A stretch of DNA of 64,000 nt. Source: Flammeovirga agarivorans (GTDB lineage: Bacteria; Bacteroidota; Bacteroidia; Cytophagales; Flammeovirgaceae). The first letter of the stretch is position 1; the number at the start of each line of letters is the position of its first letter. Of this stretch, positions 55,444-64,000 are shown in pieces. Under the pieces are notes generated by a model. It saw nothing but the letters and a program-made list of their open reading frames with translations, was not told the DNA's origin and searched no databases. The position numbers were made by a program, and so were the translations under genes. Where the stretch lies: the NCBI RefSeq assembly GCF_012641475.1, contig NZ_JABAIL010000013.1, positions 1-64,000 of the forward strand, given 5' to 3'.

Positions 55444-57474
55444 ATGAAAGCATACTTATTGTATTTAAATTTAATATTTTTGGGCTTTTTATTAAGCTGT
55501 GAAAAAGAAAAAAATCCCGTTGAAGATGAAGACAAAATATCTGTAGAAGTTCCTACGGTAACCACTGATACAGCTATTGTTTTAGAAGAAGGCGGTGTAG
55601 AATTGTATGGTACCTTAGATAATAATGACCTAATTTCAGAACATGGATTTTATTATTCCTTAGATAGTAACTTCACTTTTTATAGTGAAACAAAACTAGG
55701 ACTTCCAACTTCTTCAAGTGAGTTTAAAGAAGAGATATATTCTGGATTATTACCTGATAGAATTCATTATTTCAAATCCTACATTCATACCATTCATGAC
55801 AGTATTATTTATGGTAAAACATTACCATTTACTCCTTTAAAGAATCGAGCACCAATAATTAATGGGATAATCCCAGAAATCGGATATTTAGGTGATACAA
55901 TTAGTATTAGTGGTGAATATTTTGGAAATAATTCGAACGATAGCAAAACCTATTTTGGTACAAATAGAGCAAGAATACTAGAACAGAATGATTCATTAAT
56001 TACCTGTATTCTTCCAAATAATATTGATTCTACTTCGGTCACTGTTTATGTAAGATCTTATAATCAAGAAGATAGTACCACTTTCCACTTGTATGACCCA
56101 GTAATAGAAAGTGTTTCTGCTAAGGAAGTTACCTTTGGTGATAAAGTAACGATATTCGGTAAACACTTTGATCATAATACGGAAAGGAATCATTTATATA
56201 TAAGCAATAAGAAAGTTGAAATCTCGTCATCAAGTCGTACTGAAATCACATTTATTGTTCCCGAAGATTTAACGTCAAGTATCCTTGAAATTGAATTGCA
56301 TACACAACTTCAGAAGCTAATCTATAATGACCCTTTACAAATAAAATCTCCAGAAGTCTCATCTGTTCCATCATGTACTTATTCAAACAGTTACATTCAG
56401 ATCAAAGGAAAGTATTTTCATCCAGACTACTCTAAGAATTTAGTACATATCAATGGGGTAGAAGCAAAAATTATTGATGGAAATGAAAGTCAACTCACTG
56501 TTTATTTCCCCGATGGTCCTTACCCTAATGCAAAAGCCAAAATTGCAGTAGGTATTTTCGATACAGTAACTGATACAGAAAAAGAAGTTTGTATCCGAGA
56601 TACTTGGGTGATGGTCACAAACACATTGCCTTTTAGTTTTTATGGCGATCCTGGTACTATGGAAATGAATAATAAAGCTTATGTCCTTTCTGATCCTGAC
56701 CATTATAGCGACAATGAACTAGCTTTATGGGAATTTCATCCTGAAAGTTTAGAGTGGACAAAACATACTCTCCCATTTGAAATGAAATTCAGTGGAAGAA
56801 GTACTTCATCAACCACAAAAGGATATGTATATACTGCCACTAGTGAAAATAATTTCTGGGAGTTAGACCCAGTAACTAATCAATGGAAACAGCTAACAGA
56901 TTTCATTGGACCAAGAAGAGATAAGGCATCAATGTTTACAATAGATAATGAAGTGTATTTGGGAATTGGAGCTGATACAGAACCATACACAAGCATAGCA
57001 TATACAGATTTTTATAAATATGATGTGAATACAAATCAGTGGAGTAAAATCAGTGATTTTCCAGGTGATATTTATACTGGTAGAACCGAAACATCTACTT
57101 TCGTTCTTCAAGGTGAGGGCTATATTACTTGTGGAGCTAGGCATACAGGCATGTACGACTCATGGAAATATACTCCTAGTACGGATCAATGGACAAAAGT
57201 TGCTGATTTCCCAAATGCTAGATCTTATACGAACTCATTTGTATTAGATGGTAAAGGGTATGTTGCAAACGGTACTCGAATTGGAGGAACCGAAGACAGT
57301 CATTGTTACCAATATGATCCCTCTAGCAACCGTTGGTTTAAACAAGAAAATATCGGAAATACAGGAAGGTATAGAGGGTTTTCTTTCGTAGTTAATGGTG
57401 TTGCTTACAGTGGTGGTGGCTATGGAATTCATGGAGGTGATAATTTTAGCAACGAACTATATCAAAAACAATAA
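55444..57474 (+). CDS. Lipoprotein with IPT/TIG and Kelch repeats
   Basis: A 676-aa surface lipoprotein (lipobox LLSC, Cys19). An N-terminal fibronectin-like region (about 28-135) precedes three IPT/TIG domains (about 137-210, 215-290 and 300-380; PIINGIIPEIGYLGDTISISG, PVIESVSAKEVTFGD, PEVSSV). The second half (about 390-676) is a Kelch-type beta-propeller with GxGYV and WxxxxF elements in six copies or so, for example KAYVLSDPDHYSDNELALWEFHP. Proteins of this order are common on Bacteroidota surfaces and bind glycans or proteins; the ligand is unknown. No enzyme motif is present. It has its own promoter element and a terminator at 57487-57517. Confidence 0.82.
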   Translation: MKAYLLYLNLIFLGFLLSCEKEKNPVEDEDKISVEVPTVTTDTAIVLEEGGVELYGTLDNNDLISEHGFYYSLDSNFTFYSETKLGLPTSSSEFKEEIYSGLLPDRIHYFKSYIHTIHDSIIYGKTLPFTPLKNRAPIINGIIPEIGYLGDTISISGEYFGNNSNDSKTYFGTNRARILEQNDSLITCILPNNIDSTSVTVYVRSYNQEDSTTFHLYDPVIESVSAKEVTFGDKVTIFGKHFDHNTERNHLYISNKKVEISSSSRTEITFIVPEDLTSSILEIELHTQLQKLIYNDPLQIKSPEVSSVPSCTYSNSYIQIKGKYFHPDYSKNLVHINGVEAKIIDGNESQLTVYFPDGPYPNAKAKIAVGIFDTVTDTEKEVCIRDTWVMVTNTLPFSFYGDPGTMEMNNKAYVLSDPDHYSDNELALWEFHPESLEWTKHTLPFEMKFSGRSTSSTTKGYVYTATSENNFWELDPVTNQWKQLTDFIGPRRDKASMFTIDNEVYLGIGADTEPYTSIAYTDFYKYDVNTNQWSKISDFPGDIYTGRTETSTFVLQGEGYITCGARHTGMYDSWKYTPSTDQWTKVADFPNARSYTNSFVLDGKGYVANGTRIGGTEDSHCYQYDPSSNRWFKQENIGNTGRYRGFSFVVNGVAYSGGGYGIHGGDNFSNELYQKQ

Positions 57475-57486
57475 ATTACTTAGAAT

Positions 57487-57517
57487 GGAGATAGTAAAAA
57501 AAACTATCTCCTTTTTT
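57487..57517 (+). terminator. Terminator of the IPT/Kelch gene
   Basis: Perfect 9-bp stem (57487-57495 / 57503-57511) with a 7-nt A loop, followed by six T residues (57512-57517). Confidence 0.9.
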
Positions 57518-57674
57518 ATAACTATTAGTGGCTGGAGTATTGCAATAATTGATAAGAAAAGCTATCTATCACATTACCTATTAAGAAATACTCTAAGATC
57601 TTCTTAAACAAAAATCCATAGTTGGGCTCTATAACTTGGAATGATTTTTTAATAGTAGAAATAAAAAAGTTATT

Positions 57675-59120
57675 ATGTCTACTTACACCAAGCTTTCTTT
57701 ACTCCTTATTCTGTTTATCGCTATTGGATGCAAAGAACATCCTACAAAAATTCACCAAAGAATCCCCTTCACCTTTAATTGGCAGAAGATCGTAACAGAT
57801 ACATTCATTGTACATAAAGATTCTATTCTTGTAAAAGAGACTTCAAAAGGGAATGTACTCTATTTCGATGGTCATGATATAAAGGAGAATATTAATGGAG
57901 ACTTCATTACAATTGAAATAAAAGAATTGATTGGGGCCAATGATTGTGCGAATTCTGATTTAAGAACCATCACAAAAGATCATCAACTACTGAGTACTGC
58001 TGGTAGTTTTTACTTCAATATTTCATCTGAAGATGGTAAGCAGTTGAAGATAGAACCTAATAGTAATAGTCACCTTTTTATCAAAGGAGTGGCTGATCCA
58101 TCAATGAAAATATTTGAGGGTGTTCTAGATTCAACGAATAATTTAGTCTGGAGTGAAATGAATGAAAATATATCAAAAAATGCTCAATCAGAGTTTATTA
58201 TTAAGAAACCAAAGTTTAAAGAAAAGAACTTAAATCCTTACGAAAATCTTCACAATTATATTCAAGAGACAGAACAGCTTTACCAATTTGATTCAGAAAA
58301 AAACCATTACGTACATAAAGTTTTCTCTACGAAAAAGAAACTAGAGAAGGCTTTATTTGATATCAACATACTTCCAGTTACAAACTCTGAGCTCAGTATT
58401 ATTAAGCGTTACTATTACCATGAAGATAACGAAAATATCTATTTAAGATATATCTATCCATCAACCAAAGAAACGAGGTTTTCTTTAGAAGGAGATATTA
58501 TCAGAGATATTGAAGTATATACTATTATTGCCGTACAAAATGGATTTATCGCTAGAAAGATCGCTAAAGGAAATCAAACTATTATACAGGAGGAATTTAG
58601 GACAAAAGAACTTCTGAGCATAATTCAAAAAGAAGCAAAAAAACATCATAAACAATATAAGGCATCTCTTAAGGCCAATAATCAACGTATTGCCAAGATC
58701 AATGAATACAGAAGAAATAATCAGAAATATAAAATCTATAATACATTCAGAGAGAAAAAGAATATTACATCAGGTTATAAGATCGACTTTGGAAATAATG
58801 TTCAATGGACTAATATCGATAAATATTACGATCAGGAATTAATAGTAACCTATAAAGGAAATGTAGTTAATCATGAAGGAGAACCTCTACGTTGTTCAAT
58901 AGGCTTTTATAGTACCGATGAAAATATATATAATTCAAGTTATATCGATATTGATGAGGAGTATACTATATCATTTATAAAAGATGAAGGCTATTTTATA
59001 AAAATTAATGCCACTGATTATTTTGAGTATACTTTCAAATATGATGGTGACCCTTCAAAGCTTAAAAAGATTATAGTACCTGAAGAATATTATAAATTGG
59101 AAAAAGTATCGATGAGATAA
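57675..59120 (+). CDS. Lipoprotein of unknown function, 481 aa
   Basis: Not recognised. A lipoprotein signal ends in IAIGC (Cys19). The mature part has a beta-rich N-terminal half, a Lys/Gln-rich helical region (about 310-355), and a C-terminal carboxypeptidase-regulatory-like sandwich (about 395-470, with GNVVNHEGEPLRCSIGFYS). Several Cys are spread through it, one in ANDCANSD. It is single, about 200 bp after the IPT/Kelch gene terminator and 99 bp before mogA. No hairpin follows its stop codon, so it may run into mogA. Confidence 0.65.
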   Translation: MSTYTKLSLLLILFIAIGCKEHPTKIHQRIPFTFNWQKIVTDTFIVHKDSILVKETSKGNVLYFDGHDIKENINGDFITIEIKELIGANDCANSDLRTITKDHQLLSTAGSFYFNISSEDGKQLKIEPNSNSHLFIKGVADPSMKIFEGVLDSTNNLVWSEMNENISKNAQSEFIIKKPKFKEKNLNPYENLHNYIQETEQLYQFDSEKNHYVHKVFSTKKKLEKALFDINILPVTNSELSIIKRYYYHEDNENIYLRYIYPSTKETRFSLEGDIIRDIEVYTIIAVQNGFIARKIAKGNQTIIQEEFRTKELLSIIQKEAKKHHKQYKASLKANNQRIAKINEYRRNNQKYKIYNTFREKKNITSGYKIDFGNNVQWTNIDKYYDQELIVTYKGNVVNHEGEPLRCSIGFYSTDENIYNSSYIDIDEEYTISFIKDEGYFIKINATDYFEYTFKYDGDPSKLKKIIVPEEYYKLEKVSMR

Positions 59121-59219
59121 TTAATACTTTAATAAGAATTTTGATATGTTGAAGTTGAAATTTATAAAATATCTAGTTTTCACTAACTTCACTTACATTT
59201 TAACAAACACACCAAATTA

Positions 59220-59759
59220 ATGAACAAGAAGACATTAAAAATAGGCATTATCAACGTATCTGACAGAGCTAGTAGAGGAGAATACGAAGATTTACCTGGA
59301 AAAGAAGTAAGAAGATTAATGAATCTATGGCTAACTACCCCATGGGAAGAGGTTTATGCAGTTGTTCCCGATGAGCAAGACTTATTGGAAAAAGAAATGA
59401 TTGATATGTCTGACAATAAAGGCTGTAGCTTAATTGTAACCACTGGGGGAACAGGGCCTGCTGTGAGAGACGTTACCCCTGAAGCAACAGAAGCGGTCTG
59501 CGAAAAAATCTTACCCGGCTTTGGAGAATTAATGAGACAAATGAGTCTAAAATATGTCCCAACGGCCATCCTTTCTCGTCAAACTGCAGGAACTCGCAAA
59601 AATACACTGATCGTTAATTTACCAGGAAAACCTAAGTCTATTAAAGAATGCTTAGAAGTGGTATTCCCTGCAATACCATATTGTATTGACCTAATAGAAG
59701 GTGCTTATATAGAAACAAATGAGGAGGAAATGAAAGTCTTCAGACCCAAACAGAAATAA
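59220..59759 (+). CDS. mogA: Molybdopterin adenylyltransferase
   Basis: A 179-aa MoaB/Mog-fold enzyme that adenylates molybdopterin before molybdate insertion. The family motifs are seen: IGIINVSDRAS at the start, TTGGTGPAVRDVTPEA (MPT and Mg-ATP binding) near 75-90, SLKYVPTAILSRQTAG and NLPGKPKSIKECL. Length and order fit MogA more than MoeA. No other molybdenum cofactor gene or molybdoenzyme lies in the window, so the rest of the pathway is encoded elsewhere. Two nested hairpin arms at 59769-59812 end the transcript. Confidence 0.92.
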   Translation: MNKKTLKIGIINVSDRASRGEYEDLPGKEVRRLMNLWLTTPWEEVYAVVPDEQDLLEKEMIDMSDNKGCSLIVTTGGTGPAVRDVTPEATEAVCEKILPGFGELMRQMSLKYVPTAILSRQTAGTRKNTLIVNLPGKPKSIKECLEVVFPAIPYCIDLIEGAYIETNEEEMKVFRPKQK

Positions 59760-59768
59760 TGGAAGTTC

Positions 59769-59812
59769 TACTTTTTCTCAGAAGTTCTGCTTAGAGCCTC
59801 TGAGAAAAAGTA
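59769..59812. terminator. Terminator between mogA and a converging gene
   Basis: Perfect 14-bp stem (59769-59782 / 59799-59812) with a 16-nt loop, rich in A and T at its base. It lies between two converging stop codons and may work in both directions. Confidence 0.7.
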
Positions 59813-59819
59813 AATGATG

Positions 59820-60467
59820 TTATTCTTCACCAATCCATATTTCTCCTTTTTTAAAGGAATATTGTTCTATTTTTCTATCTCTTGAGTAATCTAAATAGCT
59901 TAATCTATGGGGTTTCTTTAACAGTTTTTCAAACCATAATTTCTCTTCTTCATAAGCTTTTCTACTCACATAATTTTCCGGTTCATCTATAAACTGCTCA
60001 TCGTAATGGTCTTCTTCCCAAGCATTAGTCCATTGGAGTTTATCTAATTCATCATATAGATTTCCATAATTTTTAGAATGGAATACCTTCTCTTTATTGG
60101 GTTGATGGAAGAGTTCTTCATAATAGCTGATATTACTGCCTATTGCACAAACAACCTGAGATTTAGAAATATCCCTTTCATATAACCATATTTTCAAATA
60201 ATACTCTTCATCAAGTTGCTTGAGTTGTTCTTTCCAAGAATTAAATATATCAAGCAGCCCTTGAAGTATTTTCATCTTTGTCTTTCCCTTCGGAGGGGCA
60301 ATCACACTGTTTCGTAAAGAGAGGTTACACCAAGGCTGGATATATACTTTCGCATATTCTTTTTCATAACGTTTTAGAACATCAAGATTTAAATTCTTAT
60401 TATATTCTATCCAATTATCAATCTTTTTCCACCTTCTTCTGTGACCTCTAACTTTTTTGATTCTCAT
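59820..60467 (-). CDS. Hypothetical protein, 215 aa
   Basis: Not recognised. A soluble protein with a strongly basic start (MRIKKVRGHRRRWKK) and many Trp, Tyr, Glu and Lys residues in mostly helical segments. It lacks a signal peptide and membrane helices. A central PPKGKTKMKILQGLLDIFNSW segment is followed by acidic stretches (EEDHYDEQFIDEPE, about 160-173). It is a single gene converging with mogA and divergent from the MarC gene. Confidence 0.6.
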   Translation of the reverse strand: MRIKKVRGHRRRWKKIDNWIEYNKNLNLDVLKRYEKEYAKVYIQPWCNLSLRNSVIAPPKGKTKMKILQGLLDIFNSWKEQLKQLDEEYYLKIWLYERDISKSQVVCAIGSNISYYEELFHQPNKEKVFHSKNYGNLYDELDKLQWTNAWEEDHYDEQFIDEPENYVSRKAYEEEKLWFEKLLKKPHRLSYLDYSRDRKIEQYSFKKGEIWIGEE

Positions 60468-60651
60468 ATTATATATTTTACAAACTGATATATAAAGCTA
60501 AGCATTTCAACTTATCTAAATCATAGAATGCATATAGTTTTGCCTTTTTTGTATAAGTAGTTTACCTTTTTATGTAACAAGTAGATCACAAGAAAAATGA
60601 CCTTTGTGAATAGGTATACACCTAAATAATATTCATCAAAAAAATATCATT

Positions 60652-61251
60652 ATGGAAATCTACTTTCAAGGAATACTTACAATTATGTCATTAGTTAATC
60701 CTCTTATTTGTTCGCAGATTTTTAATGGAATTGAAAAGGGGAGATCCTACCGACATAAACTCAAAGATCTAACAGAAACTGTCTTAAGTATAGGAGCCAT
60801 TTTAGCTATTTCAGCATTTTTAGGATCCAAACTATTAAATACATTAGGGATAAGTTTAGATGCATTCCAAGCAGCAGGAGGTATAGTTCTATTCTGGATA
60901 GGGTTTAATATGTTAAATCAAAAATCGAATCAGCAACCAGAAGAAAAAGAGAAAAGTTTAATGCCACTAATATTATTTGCAGCAAGTCCCGGTACTATTA
61001 CAGGGGTAATTACTTTATCCATAGCTGAAACAGAAAATAACTTCCCAAAAGTTGCATTGATTTCTATCCTAATAGTATTAACCTTAATGTGGGTGATTAT
61101 TGCCCTAAGGTCCAAAGGAGATTCACCAAATAAAAAACCATCAAAAGGAGGGCAGTTAGCCACCAGATTTATGGGGCTTATTATCTTATCTATGGGTATT
61201 CAATTTATATTATCTGGAGTTTCTGGATTTTGGATGGGGGTTTCGATATAG
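60652..61251 (+). CDS. MarC/UPF0056-family membrane protein
   Basis: A 199-aa inner-membrane protein of the MarC family with six predicted helices in two halves. The first half carries TIMSLVNPLICSQIF (conserved Asn-Pro), the second FAASPGTITGVITLSIAE (conserved Pro-Gly and Thr). A hydrophilic loop (about 90-105) links them. Function of MarC proteins is not established; an early link to multiple antibiotic resistance was not confirmed. It is a single gene, and a GACCTTTG sequence about 50 nt upstream is close to the -7 consensus. The terminator is at 61262-61294. Confidence 0.88.
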   Translation: MEIYFQGILTIMSLVNPLICSQIFNGIEKGRSYRHKLKDLTETVLSIGAILAISAFLGSKLLNTLGISLDAFQAAGGIVLFWIGFNMLNQKSNQQPEEKEKSLMPLILFAASPGTITGVITLSIAETENNFPKVALISILIVLTLMWVIIALRSKGDSPNKKPSKGGQLATRFMGLIILSMGIQFILSGVSGFWMGVSI

Positions 61252-61261
61252 TGTTATTAAA

Positions 61262-61294
61262 AAAGGCAGTCTCGAAGTATCCAAGACTGCCTTT
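61262..61294. terminator. Terminator between MarC and T9SS cargo genes
   Basis: Perfect 11-bp stem (61262-61272 / 61284-61294) with an 11-nt loop and A/T-rich ends. It lies between two converging genes. Confidence 0.8.
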
Positions 61295-61316
61295 ATTATA
61301 TAGTGAAATTCTATGC

Positions 61317-64000
61317 TTAATTTTTAATAAACTTAGCTACATAAATACCTTCATCTGTTTTTAACGTTAGGATATATAATCCGCTTTGGTATTCAGATGT
61401 TTTAATCTTTGTTGTAGAAGACCCAATACCATTTTCAATCAATTGCCCTTTTAGGTTTGTAACATTGTAAGTATATGGTTGACTTGTGATACTATTGATA
61501 TTAAGAATATCTTTAGTCAATGTTGGATACACATTAAAATGTTTTTCTAACTCATCTTGTAGTGCTGTTATATCATCATTAGGATTGTTGTAATTTAAAG
61601 TTAATTCAATTATCACACTTTGATTTTTGTTATCAGCGAGGATTAAATCAATTCTATAATCATCCAATAATTGTTTTTTCTCTAAACTAGTTAGACCACC
61701 ATCTATTTCGTTAAGATCAACACTTAATTCTTTCGAAGAAATATCAAACGCAAACCAAGTAGGGGCTGTCTCATTTGATTCTAATACAAGTGTATATTCT
61801 AACTCATCACCCAAAGTTGTAAAATATTGGTCCTCTAAAGTTGTTTTGAAAACACCTTCTGTAGTGACGTCAATTTTTACATTCTCAAATACAGTAGATA
61901 CTACATCTTCTGTTTGGAAAATAACATGAATAGTATCTTTATCTGATTCAACTGTGTAAGTTCTTTGGTAAGAAATCTCCTCCTTTTCATTATTGATATA
62001 AAGTGTATAGTCAATATCTCCATAAGGGATGTTCTTTGTGAAGGTATAGACATTATTAAAATGTTCTTCAATACTATTTGATGAATAGCCATTTTCTCCA
62101 GAGATCTCTAAAACCAATTCATCACCCGAAGTAAAACTGTTATTCTCGATAGCATTATTCATGTCTATTTCCCAAGTGATATTTCCAGTATTTTCATAAT
62201 CATCAATGCTAAGGTCTGAAGCAATCACTGAAACGCCATAATAAGTATCGTTAATTCCTTGATGCGTAAAGTCTTGATATCTAAAATACTCTCCATGAGT
62301 TGAAACCATACCCGTTAAGAATATTTTGTTATCAATATGTACTAAATCTTCATACCAACTTATAGATTTAAGAATAAGTCTGTTTTTTAATTCCCCATTA
62401 TTGTATTTTAAAACTGAAAAAAATCTCCATCTTTTTTCATTCATTAATATTACTTCTTCTTCATTAAGGTGTAATCCATCTCGGATGTCTAATAGATAAT
62501 AAGCATTATTATTTTCATCCACTTCTAACCTAGTGTAACCATAGTTTCCTCCTGAAGTAATATTATTTCTTAATATTTGTCCCCAAATTGGATTCCCTTT
62601 GCTATCGACTTCTAGAATAAAGTTGGAGTAATAATCTTCTGCATTCCCTTCTCCATATGGATCAAAAAGATCCCCAATCACGTTGTCATCTTTTTTTACC
62701 CAACCTGTCACATGTACAGAATTTTTTCCTGCCTGGAAACCAGTAGGCCATCCTGTATAACCACCACTCATTAACGGTTGGCTAAGTATTGTGTTAGCAA
62801 ATTCTAAATTTTTTGTCTCTGTATTAATACAAATGATTGGGAAGTTTGAAGCTACATCCTTTAATATTTCTTCTTCATTTAGAGATATTTTATCAAAAAG
62901 AAATTCACCAGAGAGATATAAATGGTTAGATTGATCTACAGTAATCATATTGAAATAATATCCAGAAATTTCATCAACATGAATTGTTGAAAATAGCTCA
63001 TTAGTATCATTTGTCAACTTATAAATATTAAAATCTGAATTTTGATCTATTTTAATACGTTCACAATAAAATGCCACTCCATTATTATCGATTGTAACCG
63101 AATATTCTGAACTGTGAGAAGCACTTGCTCCTACAACATTTTGTACTTCCAACTCATTATTAAGATATAAAAATATTGTTCGGTTTTCTGAACTTACGTT
63201 ATATGCCTTGCCATCATAGATAAAAGATGTTTTACCTTCTGAGTTATTAAGAGCTAGAATCATATTTCCTGAATATGGGTCCACTTTGAATGTATTTCCA
63301 AAATCATTCTGTGTTTCCAATGTAAAATATTTACGCTTAATCAGTTTACCCTCAGCATCTAACTTCTCAATAACAGATCCTTCAGTATCTTCATTATTTA
63401 TATATAGACCTGTTCTATAAATGTTATTCTCTTTATCCTTTTCAATCGCTTTGTAATCAAAAGAATCACTTATCAATACATCTAGAATTTTATTTGAAGT
63501 TTCATGAAGAATTTCATGACCAAAGCGAGAATGATTACAGTCAAAATAAACATGGATGTCCGCTACATTTCCATTATGTGTTGGTATTGCTGTATCATCA
63601 GAGTAAGTGGCTTCTCCGTATGTTAACTCTGGGTTTGAATTAATAATATAAATCAGGCTATCTTTTAAAGTAACGTCCTCAAAACTAAATTTAAAAGAAT
63701 TTGTTTCTTCTAAAAACTCATAATCTTTGTTAGACACTACACTTTCAAGATCAATTTTCTCGTCTTTATAATAAGTATAACCTACAGTTTCGACCTCAGT
63801 AAACACCATCTTTTGTTTCTGATAATCTAATTGAGCGATATATAAATTTTGATCATTTTTTCCCTCCAAGTAGATCGGGTCTTCCGAAACAATAATATTA
63901 TTTTCTTCATCCACCGACCATTTATCTCCATTAGATGTTATGATATTAAATGGTTCGTTATTCTCAATAAAAATAAGTCCTTCAAAAAGACTACCATCTA
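61317..64000 (-). CDS. T9SS type A cargo protein, 5' end beyond the window
   Basis: The reading frame is open to the last base of the window, so only the 3' part (about 893 codons) is seen. A GTG at 63914 is just an internal codon, and no start or signal peptide is visible. The visible part has beta-propeller-like repeats (for example YSNFILEVDSKGNPIWGQ), some Ig-like beta domains, and a C-terminal T9SS type A sorting domain in the last 75-80 residues (FNVYPTLTKDILNI...YNVTNLKGQLIENG...SGLYILTLKTDEGIYVAKFIKN). It is exported by the Sec system and then T9SS to the surface or medium. No enzyme motif is recognised in the visible part. Confidence 0.85.
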   Translation of the reverse strand, partial: DGSLFEGLIFIENNEPFNIITSNGDKWSVDEENNIIVSEDPIYLEGKNDQNLYIAQLDYQKQKMVFTEVETVGYTYYKDEKIDLESVVSNKDYEFLEETNSFKFSFEDVTLKDSLIYIINSNPELTYGEATYSDDTAIPTHNGNVADIHVYFDCNHSRFGHEILHETSNKILDVLISDSFDYKAIEKDKENNIYRTGLYINNEDTEGSVIEKLDAEGKLIKRKYFTLETQNDFGNTFKVDPYSGNMILALNNSEGKTSFIYDGKAYNVSSENRTIFLYLNNELEVQNVVGASASHSSEYSVTIDNNGVAFYCERIKIDQNSDFNIYKLTNDTNELFSTIHVDEISGYYFNMITVDQSNHLYLSGEFLFDKISLNEEEILKDVASNFPIICINTETKNLEFANTILSQPLMSGGYTGWPTGFQAGKNSVHVTGWVKKDDNVIGDLFDPYGEGNAEDYYSNFILEVDSKGNPIWGQILRNNITSGGNYGYTRLEVDENNNAYYLLDIRDGLHLNEEEVILMNEKRWRFFSVLKYNNGELKNRLILKSISWYEDLVHIDNKIFLTGMVSTHGEYFRYQDFTHQGINDTYYGVSVIASDLSIDDYENTGNITWEIDMNNAIENNSFTSGDELVLEISGENGYSSNSIEEHFNNVYTFTKNIPYGDIDYTLYINNEKEEISYQRTYTVESDKDTIHVIFQTEDVVSTVFENVKIDVTTEGVFKTTLEDQYFTTLGDELEYTLVLESNETAPTWFAFDISSKELSVDLNEIDGGLTSLEKKQLLDDYRIDLILADNKNQSVIIELTLNYNNPNDDITALQDELEKHFNVYPTLTKDILNINSITSQPYTYNVTNLKGQLIENGIGSSTTKIKTSEYQSGLYILTLKTDEGIYVAKFIKN

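Noticed and set aside
61317-63914. GTG at 63914 as the start of the last gene
   Set aside because: The frame continues without a stop to the end of the window, and no signal peptide follows the GTG although the protein has a T9SS signal.

Overview
The window is AT-rich DNA from the chromosome of a marine-type Bacteroidota bacterium, most likely Flammeovirga or a close relative in the Cytophagales. This is inferred from type IX secretion system (T9SS) sorting domains, a PorP/SprF protein, a DUF6377 regulator, TonB-dependent nutrient uptake, lipoproteins with Bacteroidota-style lipoboxes, secreted sulfatases, and promoter elements of the Bacteroidota type (TAnnTTTG at -7). I see no rRNA, tRNA, insertion sequence, prophage or CRISPR array.

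Layout. 1-11.9 kb: an orphan small gene, two divergent secreted S1 sulfatases, a cytochrome bd oxidase operon (cydAB), a DUF6377 membrane regulator next to a GH30 glycoside hydrolase lipoprotein, and a YaaW-like protein. 12.0-15.9 kb: a DEAD-box type RNA helicase with a DEFD box, a structured intergenic region ending in a strong terminator, an alpha/beta hydrolase with an Asp nucleophile, then an ECF sigma factor of the SigZ type followed by an extremely cysteine-rich, metallothionein-like protein. Both of these last genes are preceded by the same GAGTC-N15-CGTCT element, so they look like a self-controlled metal or thiol stress module. This is the best candidate for an undescribed system in the window.

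16.0-26.0 kb (minus strand): a five-gene operon with two endonuclease/exonuclease/phosphatase (EEP) proteins, a TonB-dependent receptor, a large lipoprotein with two DUF5689 OB-fold repeats, and a DUF5689-endonuclease I lipoprotein. Together they read as a surface system for degrading and importing nucleic acid or nucleotides.

26.4-46.9 kb: an exopolysaccharide region built from two divergent operons. The minus operon encodes a half-size TolC-like protein, a Wzc-like co-polymerase with a ruined kinase domain, a GT2, a Wzy/ligase-like polymerase, a GT4 and a response-regulator/sugar-transferase fusion. The plus operon encodes six glycosyltransferases and related enzymes plus a methyltransferase and an acetyltransferase. 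It runs without a break into a T9SS type B cargo adhesin, a PorP/SprF protein and an OmpA/PD40 protein. Polysaccharide assembly and secretion of a surface protein are therefore probably co-expressed.

47.1-64.0 kb: a MATE exporter overlapping gshF (bifunctional glutathione synthesis) behind a near-start inverted repeat, a repeat-bearing lipoprotein, a catalase-peroxidase with a lipoprotein signal, small membrane and hypothetical proteins, an IPT/Kelch lipoprotein, a lipoprotein of unknown function, mogA, a hypothetical protein, a MarC-family membrane protein, and the 3' part of a T9SS type A cargo protein that runs off the window.
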